Assembly (NCBI GenBank): GCA_963977795.1 | Contig: CAXBRB010000180.1 | Span: 1 to 5,814 of the forward strand | Direction of reading: 5' to 3' | DNA length: 5,814 nucleotides | DNA from: Bog-756 sp963977795 | Lineage (GTDB): Bacteria; Actinomycetota; Acidimicrobiia; Acidimicrobiales; RAAP-2 | Shown: piece after piece, positions 1 to 5,430 of the stretch | How the letters are laid out: every line of letters begins with the position of its first letter | Position numbering within the stretch: the first letter of the stretch is position 1 | Notes under the pieces: model-generated | The model's database searches: none | Seen by the model: only the letters and a program-made list of their open reading frames with translations | What the model was told of the DNA's origin: nothing | Position numbers and translations under genes: made by a program

Positions 1-352
1 CGGCATCCACCGGTGCAGGCCGGGTCACGGCCCGGAGGACGTCGAAGGGGAGGCCGGCCAGCAGCAGGGGGGCGACGGCCAGGGCCAGCAGGCTGCGCTG
101 GAGGACCAGGGCGCACAGGGCCCAGTGGGCGGCCAGGTCGGCCAGCGGCCAGGTCAGGGCGGCGGCGGCCACCGCCACCCCGGCGGCGAACCGGGTGCGC
201 TCGGCCCGGCTCCACTCGACGGGATGGGGGTCGCGGCGGCGCATCCGCCGGTGGGCGGCGACCACGGCGACGACCAGGCCGGCCAGGCCGGCCCAGACGG
301 CCAGGTGGGGGTGCCAGGCCCACGCCCCCCCGGTGGCGGCGGTGCCGGTCAC
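1..352 (-). CDS. CtaG-like cytochrome c oxidase assembly membrane protein, N-terminal part (partial)
   Basis: Reading the minus strand from a GTG at 352-350 gives 117 open codons reaching the window edge. The protein has a hydrophobic stretch (about residues 18-33, LAVWAGLAGLVVAVVAA), a basic loop (HRRMRRRDPHPVEWSRAERTRF), then two more hydrophobic stretches ending in LALAVAPLLLAGLPFDVL. The pattern tryptophan plus His-Pro, membrane helix, Arg-rich loop with W..xR..F..G, then TWPLADLAA and a final APLLLAGLP is that of the CtaG/caa3-oxidase assembly family, multi-pass membrane proteins linked to copper delivery to cytochrome oxidase. The histidines usually found in the helix before the APPLL motif (HMxQH) are absent; this copy reads LCALVLQRSLL. 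The start is uncertain: the frame stays open upstream, with an in-frame TTG at 361-359, and no clear ribosome-binding site is seen. The gene is divergent from pafB. Family is fairly likely; function is inferred. Confidence 0.66.
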   Translation of the reverse strand, partial: MTGTAATGGAWAWHPHLAVWAGLAGLVVAVVAAHRRMRRRDPHPVEWSRAERTRFAAGVAVAAAALTWPLADLAAHWALCALVLQRSLLALAVAPLLLAGLPFDVLRAVTRPAPVDA

Positions 353-354
353 GG

Positions 355-391
355 TAGGCAACCCGCCGTCGCCGACGTAGATTGTCGCCGA
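355..391 (+). promoter_or_regulatory. Predicted promoter of pafBC, probably leaderless
   Basis: TAGGCA at 355-360 (4 of 6 matches to TTGACA) and TAGATT at 378-383 (fits the actinobacterial TANNNT -10) are separated by exactly 17 bp. The expected transcription start lies about 7 bases after the -10, at 390-391, on the first base of the pafB ATG. No Shine-Dalgarno sequence precedes that ATG. Together this suggests a leaderless mRNA, a common arrangement in actinobacteria. The promoter fills the 38-bp gap to the divergent membrane-protein gene. Confidence 0.5.
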
Positions 392-1359
392 TGCCTGCCA
401 CCGATCCGCTCGAGCGGACGACCGACCTCCTGCTCGCCCTCCTGGACGCCGCCGACCGGCCGCGCAGCCAGAGCGAGCTGCTGGCCAACATCCCCGGCTA
501 CCCCGAGCCCGGCACCGAGGCCGCCCGCCAGATGTTCGAGCGGGACAAGAAGCTGCTCAAGGCCCAGGGCGTCCCGGTGGAGACCGTCGACATCGAGGGC
601 CCGGACCAGAAGGGCTACCGGGTCGACCCCGCGAAGTACTACCTGCCCGACCTGGGGCTGGAGCCCGATGAGCAGGCCGCCCTCAACCTGGCTGTCGCCG
701 CCGTCCACCTCGGCGAGCCTACCGGCCACCATGCGCTGGCCAAGCTGGGCGTGGGGGCCGGTCGGCCCTCCCCGGGGGACGCGGCGGGGGCGGCTGCCAT
801 CGACCTCGGCGGCCTGGCCGGCCTCCCGGCCCTCCCGGCCATCTGGGACGCCGTGCGCACAGCGGCACCGGCCACGTTCGGCTACCGGGGCGAGCGCCGC
901 ACCGTGTCGTTCGGCGGCATCCGCTTCCACGGGGGCTACTGGTACGCCGTGGGCTGGGACGCCGGGCGCAGCGACGTGCGGACCTTCCGGGTCGACCGGA
1001 TCGAGACCACCGTGACGCTGGGCGACGCCGGCACGGCCACGCTGCCCGTGGGGTTCGATGCCTCCCTGTCCTCGGCCAACGAGCCCTGGCGCTTCGGTGA
1101 CGGCGACCAGATCGAGGTCGAGGTGGCCGTGGACCGGGCCGAGGCGCCCCGGGTGGTGACCGAGCTGGGCGATGCCGCCGTGGTCCGCCGGGACGACGAC
1201 GGGGGTGTCGTCGTCCGCATGGGGGTGACCGACACCGAGGCGCTGGTGGACTGGGTGCTCGACCTGCTGCACCGGGCCGAGGTCCTCTCGCCGCCCGAGG
1301 TGCGCCAGGCCGTCATCGACCGCCTCGAGGCCCTGGTCGCCGCCGGGACGGGCCGATGA
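391..1359 (+). CDS. pafB: PafB-like WYL-domain transcriptional regulator
   Basis: A 322-residue protein with the PafB layout. An N-terminal winged-helix region (about 1-60) contains ERTTDLLLALLDA and the typical MFERDKKLLKAQGVPV segment, followed by GYRVDPAKYYLP. A middle region begins at LEPDEQAALNLA, and a WYL domain is centred on YWYAVGWD (about 183-190) and VRTFRVDRIE (about 196-205). The C-terminal domain runs to VLSPPEVRQAVIDRLEAL. In mycobacteria PafB pairs with PafC to activate the RecA-independent DNA-damage regulon. The WYL domain is thought to sense a ligand, probably ssDNA. ATG at 391 is preferred over TTG at 382 because the -10 element overlaps the TTG and homology begins after the ATG. 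The gene overlaps pafC by four bases, so the two are translationally coupled. The usual neighbours of the proteasome locus are not in view. The motif normally reading near EPWG upstream of WYL is SFGG here. Confidence 0.85.
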   Translation: MPATDPLERTTDLLLALLDAADRPRSQSELLANIPGYPEPGTEAARQMFERDKKLLKAQGVPVETVDIEGPDQKGYRVDPAKYYLPDLGLEPDEQAALNLAVAAVHLGEPTGHHALAKLGVGAGRPSPGDAAGAAAIDLGGLAGLPALPAIWDAVRTAAPATFGYRGERRTVSFGGIRFHGGYWYAVGWDAGRSDVRTFRVDRIETTVTLGDAGTATLPVGFDASLSSANEPWRFGDGDQIEVEVAVDRAEAPRVVTELGDAAVVRRDDDGGVVVRMGVTDTEALVDWVLDLLHRAEVLSPPEVRQAVIDRLEALVAAGTGR

Positions 1360-2309
1360 GCCCGGCCCTGCGGGTCGACGACCGCCTCCGGCGCCTCCTG
1401 TCCATGCTGACCTGGCTGGCCCAGGTGGGCGAGGCGTCGGTCGACGAGATGGCCGCCCAGTTCGGCCTGACCGCCACCGACCTGGTGGCAGAGCTGGAGA
1501 TGGCCGCCTGCTGCGGGGTCCCCCCCTACAGCCCCGATCAGCTCCTGGAGATCCTGGTGACCGAGGACGGCGTCTCCGCCCGCCTCGGCGCCGCCCTGGC
1601 CCAACCCCGGCGCTTCACCTCCCGGGAGGGCCTGGCTCTGGCTGCGGCGTGCCAGGCCCTGCTGGCCGTCCCGGGAGCGGACCCCGAGGGTGCCCTGGCC
1701 CGGGCCGCCGCCAAGCTCGACCGGGTGCTCGGCGACCTGGCCATCACCGTGGATCTCGACAGCACCGATCAGCTGGACCTGGTCCGCTCGGCGCTGGAGG
1801 ACCACCGCCGGATCCGGCTGGAGTACTACTCGGCGGCCACCGACGGGACCTCGGAGCGCACCGTCGTCCCCCACCGGGTCTTCACCGCCGAGGGCCACTG
1901 GTATCTCGACGGCTGGTGCGAGGAGGCCGGCGGCGTCCGCCGCTTCCGCCTCGACCGGATGCTCGAGGCCGAGCTCGGGACACCCTTCGACCCCGCCGCC
2001 CCCGAGGCGGTGCCGGCCGAGGAGGCAGCCGACGGCCCGCTGCGGGCCTTCGCTCCGGGGACGGACACGGCCGTGGTGCGCATCGCGGTGGACCCGACCC
2101 TCGAGTGGCTCATGGAGTCCATCCCGGCGGCGGCCCGGATCGACGGGGACGGCGACCGACCGGTGTGGGAGGTCCAGGTGGGCGGCCAGGCCTGGCTGGA
2201 GCGCCTCCTGCTGCGGCTCGGGCCGGAGAGCACGGTGCTCGAGCCGGTATCCGACGCCGGGCTGGCCGCTGCAGCGGCCGCCCGGATCCTCGGGCGCTAC
2301 CGGGACTGA
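1356..2309 (+). CDS. pafC: PafC-like WYL-domain transcriptional regulator
   Basis: A 317-residue partner of PafB. Residues about 8-55 form the winged helix-turn-helix (RLRRLLSMLTWLAQVGEASVDEMAAQFGL), followed by the PafC-typical CGVPPYSPDQLLEI. A central segment starts RFTSREGLALAAACQALL. The WYL core is RIRLEYYSA (153-160), VVPHRVFTAEGHWYLDGWC (170-188) and RRFRLDRM (195-202). The WYL triplet is intact here (W182-Y183-L184), unlike in pafB where it is WYA. In mycobacteria PafC works only together with PafB as a transcriptional activator of DNA-repair genes. The start codon ATG at 1356 lies inside the pafB stop (ATGA overlap), so expression depends on the pafB promoter. Only a weak GGGACGG precedes it, which fits translational coupling. 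Downstream the usual tatA/tatC or helicase genes are missing; a relaxase gene follows instead. Confidence 0.86.
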   Translation: MSPALRVDDRLRRLLSMLTWLAQVGEASVDEMAAQFGLTATDLVAELEMAACCGVPPYSPDQLLEILVTEDGVSARLGAALAQPRRFTSREGLALAAACQALLAVPGADPEGALARAAAKLDRVLGDLAITVDLDSTDQLDLVRSALEDHRRIRLEYYSAATDGTSERTVVPHRVFTAEGHWYLDGWCEEAGGVRRFRLDRMLEAELGTPFDPAAPEAVPAEEAADGPLRAFAPGTDTAVVRIAVDPTLEWLMESIPAAARIDGDGDRPVWEVQVGGQAWLERLLLRLGPESTVLEPVSDAGLAAAAAARILGRYRD

Positions 2310-2446
2310 CCGGCCCCGGGCGCCCCTGGCGGGCGGCCCGGCGCCCTGGCACACTGCGCTGACGGCGCCGACCCCACGGTCGGCGCATCGCAGGCCGCAC
2401 GGGCCTTCCTCGATGGCGGGAGCGATCCCTCGTGCCGGGAGCGGCC
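2310..2446. other. Intergenic spacer between pafC and the relaxase gene
   Basis: This 137-bp stretch has no credible gene. It holds an imperfect GC-rich inverted repeat just after the pafC stop (GGGCGCC at 2318-2324 against GGCGCCC at 2340-2346) and a stronger perfect hairpin at 2365-2386. GGGAGCG occurs twice as a direct repeat (2418-2424 and 2437-2443), the second copy acting as the likely ribosome-binding site of the relaxase. I see no convincing -35/-10 pair for the relaxase. Confidence 0.5.
2365..2386 (+). terminator. Perfect 9-bp hairpin with 4-nt loop: candidate pafBC terminator or oriT-type stem
   Basis: GCGCCGACC (2365-2373), loop CCAC (2374-2377), GGTCGGCGC (2378-2386) form a perfect 9-bp stem, 8 of 9 pairs being G-C. 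No T-run follows, so it is not a classic intrinsic terminator, although actinobacterial terminators often lack the U-tract. It lies 56 bp after pafC and 60 bp before the relaxase start. Relaxases usually act on a nick site beside an inverted repeat close to their own gene, so an origin of transfer is the alternative reading. The sequence alone does not decide between them. Confidence 0.4.
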
Positions 2447-3673
2447 GTGCTGCGAGCGCAGGTGGTGGGAGACGACCGGGCGGCCTACTACGTGGCCGAC
2501 CTCGGACCGGCGGGCCGGGGACCGGTCGCCGGCGAGTCGCCCGGGCGGTGGTCCGGCCGGGGTGCGGACCGACTGGGCCTCAGAGGCGAGGTCGCCGCCG
2601 CCGACCTCGAGGCGGTCCTGGCCGGTCGGGACCCAGGGGCCGACCGGTGGCTGCGCCGGGAGGCGCCGGGCCGGTCCGTGGGCGGTGTCGACCTGGTGTG
2701 GTGCGCTCCCAAGTCGGTCAGCCTGCTCGGCCTGCTGGGCCCGGCCGAGCTGGCCCGGGAGGTGACCGCCGCCCACCACGAGGCGGTGGCCGATGCTGCC
2801 GCCTACCTCGAACGGGACGCCGCCGGCGTCCGCCGGTCGTCGGGCGGCTCGGTCCGCCACCTGCCGGCAGCCGGACTGGTGGCCGCCGGGTTCACCCACC
2901 GGACCAGCCGGGCCCTCGACCCCCACCTGCACACCCACCTGGTGGTGGCCAACGTGGCCCAGGGGCCCGATGGCCTGTGGTCGGGTCTGGACACCCGGCG
3001 GCTCTTCCGGCACGTGGCCACGGCATCCGCCCTCTACGACGCCCGCCTGCGCCACGAGCTGGTCCGCCGGGCCGGCGTCGCGTGGGAGCGGACGGCCGCC
3101 GGCCGGTGGGAGGTCACCGGGATCGACCCGGTGGCGCTCCGCCTATTCTCCCAGCGCGCCGCGTCCATGGACGAGCACCGCTGGCGCACCAGGGGCCGTG
3201 AGGAACCGGTGCGACCCCGCTCCCGTGGCCGCTGGGCCGAGGACTTCCACCACGACCGGCCGGCCAAGGACACCGAGCTGGCCTGGTCGGACCTCGTCCG
3301 CACCTGGCGTGCCCGGGCCGCCGACGTCGGCGTCGACCTGTCCGAGCTCGCCCGGGTGGTCGGACGGGCCGACGCCCTCGGGATCGCCGACGTCGCCTCG
3401 CCGACCCTGGGCTCTGGGTCCACCGTTGGTGGGCAGCGGGAGGGCCCCGAGCACCGCCGCCTCCTGGCTGCGGTGGCCGAGGCCTCCCCGTCGGGGTGCA
3501 CGGTCCGCCGCGCCGAAGATGTCGCCGCCGCCTTGCGGGGCCTCGGGGCGATGCCGCCCATCGATGATCACGTGCGCCGCCGCTCCTCGCCCGGCCACGA
3601 GCAGATCCGAGCGCCCGTGGTGGATCGTGGAGTGGACCGGTCCGTCGGCTGGGGCGACGGACTCGGCCGGTGA
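2447..3673 (+). CDS. MobF/TrwC-type conjugative relaxase, helicase domain absent
   Basis: A 408-residue protein with the features of a TrwC relaxase domain. Near the N-terminus is a Tyr-Tyr pair (14-15, AAYYVAD), the nucleophile that cuts DNA at oriT and stays bound to it. Then come RWSGRGADRLGLRGEV, LAGRDP, and GVDLVWCAPKSVSLLGLL with the conserved acidic Asp82. The metal-binding histidines sit in HRTSRALDPHLHTH (His151, His162, His164), followed by VVAN, DGLWSGLDTRRLF and a LFSQRAASMDEH segment. Relaxases of this family are normally about 900 residues or more, with a C-terminal RecD-like helicase. Here the chain stops about 120 residues after the relaxase fold, in an Arg-rich tail with no Walker motifs. 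A second Tyr pair, present in TrwC itself, is not seen. GTG at 2447 is chosen because the family begins around MLR and GGGAG (2437-2441) is 5 nt upstream; GTG at 2432 is the longer alternative. It converges on the coupling ATPase gene. Confidence 0.83.
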   Translation: MLRAQVVGDDRAAYYVADLGPAGRGPVAGESPGRWSGRGADRLGLRGEVAAADLEAVLAGRDPGADRWLRREAPGRSVGGVDLVWCAPKSVSLLGLLGPAELAREVTAAHHEAVADAAAYLERDAAGVRRSSGGSVRHLPAAGLVAAGFTHRTSRALDPHLHTHLVVANVAQGPDGLWSGLDTRRLFRHVATASALYDARLRHELVRRAGVAWERTAAGRWEVTGIDPVALRLFSQRAASMDEHRWRTRGREEPVRPRSRGRWAEDFHHDRPAKDTELAWSDLVRTWRARAADVGVDLSELARVVGRADALGIADVASPTLGSGSTVGGQREGPEHRRLLAAVAEASPSGCTVRRAEDVAAALRGLGAMPPIDDHVRRRSSPGHEQIRAPVVDRGVDRSVGWGDGLGR

Positions 3674-3689
3674 GCGCCGTCCCTGTCCC

Positions 3690-5141
3690 TCAGCGTCCGG
3701 CTGGACCGAGGTCCTGCCCGAGGGCGCGTGTCCGGGGGGCCAGCGCCAGGTCGGGTGTCCGCAACGAGCGCCACGGCTCCGACCGGTGGGCCGGTCGCAG
3801 GGGGATCCAGGCGGGCTGGTTCCGGTGGTCGAAGGTCAGGGCGTGGCCGGGCCGGCCCACGGCCACCACGTCCGGCGGGAGCCGGCGCCGGAAGGTGGTG
3901 GCCACCTGGTGGCCGGACTGGGTGCGCCCGGCGCCGAAGAGCGCACCGAGGGGATCGTCGCCGAAGGACCGGCCGAGCGAGGTGGAGCGGACGGCGAGCT
4001 CCTCGTCGCCTCCGATGACCGACAGGGCGTCGAGGGTCGCCACGTCGCCGATCCCGGGCAGCACCACTGTGGTCCCGAAGAGCGACGGGAACCCGTCCGC
4101 CCGGGTCGGCCAACGATGGCGGGCCTGCGACAGGTCCTGGAAGCAGGCCAACGTGACCAGACCCTGGCCGCCGCCCTCGCTGATCATGGCCGGCAGGTCG
4201 GGGAGCGGTGCGATGTTGGCCAGCTCGTCGAGGGCGAACAGCACCGGGGGCCGGCCCCGGCTGGCGGACCGGGCGGACAGGTCGTAGGTGGCGTGGCGGA
4301 TCTCGTCGAGGAGGCCGACCACCAAGGGAGCCGCCAACGTCTGGTGGTGGGCCGGGGCGGCGATGAAGAGCGCGTCCGCCGAGGCCACGAAGGCGGCGGC
4401 GTCGAAATCGGGCCGACAGGTCGCGGCCAGGGCCTCGGCTGACCGGAACGCGCCGAGAGACCCGGAGGCCGTCGACCAGATCCCGCTGAGCTCGCGTTCC
4501 TCGGTGGTGGTGATCCCCTCCAGGAGGTGGCGGGCCACGGCGTCGGCGCCAGGCGGCTCGGCGGCCAGGATCCGCTGGGCCGGCAGCGCCTGGCGGCGGT
4601 CGACCCAGGTGAGCACCGTGCGCATGTCGGCGCCGTCGAGGGCGGCAGCGTGGAGGAGGGGGGCCAGGAGCGCCTGGGCCCGCTCGTGCCAGTGGTCGAG
4701 GCCCGTGCCGCCCGGGGAGGTGACCTGGACGAGGGCCTGGGCCGTGGTCATCGCCGCCCGCCATGCGGTGCAGCGAGGCAGGGGCGACCACCGGATGCGG
4801 TGCACCCCGGGCCGGTCGGCCACCGAGAAGGTCGGGTCGAAGAGGTGCACGGTGCCCACGACCTGGCGGACCCCGGCGGTGGCGTCGAGCACGTCGGGCT
4901 TGGTGGAGGTGGCGACCACGGGACCGGCCGCGGCGAGGACGTTGGGGATGATCAGCGACGAGGTCTTGCCCGAGCGGGGCGGTCCGAGCACCAGGACCGA
5001 CTGCTCGGCGCCGGCCTGGTGCCAGCCGGCCGCGCCGTGTCCGAGGTAGACGCCGTGCGCACCGGCCGCCATGGCGCGTCGGACTCCGGTGAGTGCGCCA
5101 TCCGGTGCGTCGCGGTGTGTGGAGTGCCCTGTTCCTGTCAT
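3690..5141 (-). CDS. VirD4/TraG-like type IV coupling protein (conjugative DNA-transfer ATPase)
   Basis: A 483-residue P-loop ATPase. Early on it reads GVYLGHGAAGWHQAGAEQSVLVLGPPRSGKTSSLIIP, with the Walker A GPPRSGKT at about 53-60. GPVVATSTKPDVLDAT and LFDPTF follow, typical of the TraG/VirD4 type. Walker B is VLFALDELANIAPLPDLP (about 300-317), followed by EGGGQGLVTLACFQDLSQARHRWP, the signature of the TraM-recognition/VirD4 C-terminal domain. Such proteins bind the relaxase-DNA complex and energise its export through a type IV secretion channel. No hydrophobic N-terminal membrane anchor is visible, in contrast to TraG and VirD4; the protein looks soluble or needs a membrane partner. ATG at 5141 is preferred, with GAGG 9 nt upstream. 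An ORF extending to 5324 adds 61 residues that do not look like this family and have weak codon bias. It faces the relaxase gene tail to tail, with 16 bp between stops and no terminator hairpin there. Confidence 0.88.
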   Translation of the reverse strand: MTGTGHSTHRDAPDGALTGVRRAMAAGAHGVYLGHGAAGWHQAGAEQSVLVLGPPRSGKTSSLIIPNVLAAAGPVVATSTKPDVLDATAGVRQVVGTVHLFDPTFSVADRPGVHRIRWSPLPRCTAWRAAMTTAQALVQVTSPGGTGLDHWHERAQALLAPLLHAAALDGADMRTVLTWVDRRQALPAQRILAAEPPGADAVARHLLEGITTTEERELSGIWSTASGSLGAFRSAEALAATCRPDFDAAAFVASADALFIAAPAHHQTLAAPLVVGLLDEIRHATYDLSARSASRGRPPVLFALDELANIAPLPDLPAMISEGGGQGLVTLACFQDLSQARHRWPTRADGFPSLFGTTVVLPGIGDVATLDALSVIGGDEELAVRSTSLGRSFGDDPLGALFGAGRTQSGHQVATTFRRRLPPDVVAVGRPGHALTFDHRNQPAWIPLRPAHRSEPWRSLRTPDLALAPRTRALGQDLGPAGR

Positions 5142-5230
5142 CGCCGTGAACCTCGTCGTCGTGGTGCGTGCGGCACCGGAGCAGCGGCGAACGCGAGGTT
5201 CAGCGATCGGGGGTGTCTTCCCGGATGTCG

Positions 5231-5236
5231 AAATTA
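5231..5236 (-). promoter_or_regulatory. Possible -10 element for the coupling-protein gene
   Basis: On the minus strand positions 5236-5231 read TAATTT, a good TANNNT match in an otherwise GC-rich region, about 90 bp upstream of the ATG at 5141. No convincing -35 is present at the right distance (the nearest candidate is GATTCC at 16 bp), so this is a weak call. Confidence 0.25.
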
Positions 5237-5369
5237 TCGTTGCAAACAGTGGGGAATCTGTCCACACCCCATCGACGGCGCCGTCGGTCTCGGTGGATGT
5301 GCATCGGTGGTTCGGATCGTCCACGGATGGTGCGTGGTGCGCTGCAGGGCGCAGGCGACGCGTTGGTGC

Positions 5370-5400
5370 TTGACCTAGCCGACAACTTCCATTTGGCTAG
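5370..5400 (+). promoter_or_regulatory. HU gene promoter region: -35 TTGACC overlapping a dyad
   Basis: TTGACC at 5370-5375 matches five of six bases of the -35 consensus, 56 bp upstream of the HU start codon. The -10 is unclear: the 17-bp position gives only TTGGCT (5393-5398). Overlapping it, CTAGCC (5375-5380) and GGCTAG (5395-5400) form an inverted repeat whose half-site starts are 20 bp apart, about two helical turns. That is a plausible operator for a dimeric regulator. Confidence 0.35.
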
Positions 5401-5419
5401 TCATCGGTTACGTATCGCT

Positions 5420-5430
5420 GAGGAGATCAC
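5420..5430 (+). promoter_or_regulatory. Ribosome-binding site setting the TTG start of the HU gene
   Basis: GAGGAG at 5420-5425 lies 5 nt before TTG at 5431. The HU family begins with MN(K/R)..LV, and translation from this TTG gives MNRSQLVQTV, so motif and ribosome-binding site agree on an unusual TTG start that no start-codon default would choose. Confidence 0.75.

Larger units (their letters stand above)
5142..5430. other. Divergent regulatory intergenic region between the coupling-protein and HU genes
   Basis: This 289-bp stretch is visibly less GC-rich than the rest. It contains an AT-rich patch (AAATTATCG from 5231), a perfect 14-bp palindrome CGACGGCGCCGTCG (5273-5286), a DnaA-box-like CTGTCCACA (5258-5266, 8 of 9 matches to TTGTCCACA), and a 6-bp dyad at 5375-5400 near the HU gene. 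Open frames crossing it lack codon bias and recognisable motifs. It probably holds promoters for both flanking genes. Confidence 0.55.

Noticed and set aside
349..1272. Long minus-strand open frame opposite pafB
   Set aside because: It is a high-GC shadow: the plus-strand pafB frame carries clear domain motifs, whereas this one reads as low-complexity His/Gly/Val-rich sequence.
3674..3689. Bidirectional terminator between the convergent relaxase and coupling genes
   Set aside because: The 16-bp gap has no inverted repeat or T-run; any terminator must lie within the coding ends.
2793..4442. 549-codon plus-strand frame spanning the relaxase end and the coupling gene
   Set aside because: Its product is Pro/Ser/Arg-rich nonsense typical of off-frame reading in high-GC DNA, and it overlaps two genes with strong family motifs on the proper frames.
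5142..5324. N-terminal extension of the coupling ATPase to an upstream ATG
   Set aside because: The added 61 residues lack family similarity and hydrophobic character, codon bias collapses, and they would cover the likely promoter at 5231-5236.
5376..5386. TTGTCGGCT on the minus strand resembling the PafBC-dependent promoter motif
   Set aside because: It matches the first seven bases of TTGTCRGTG, but no TANNNT follows at the expected 8-bp spacing and it points away from the HU gene.
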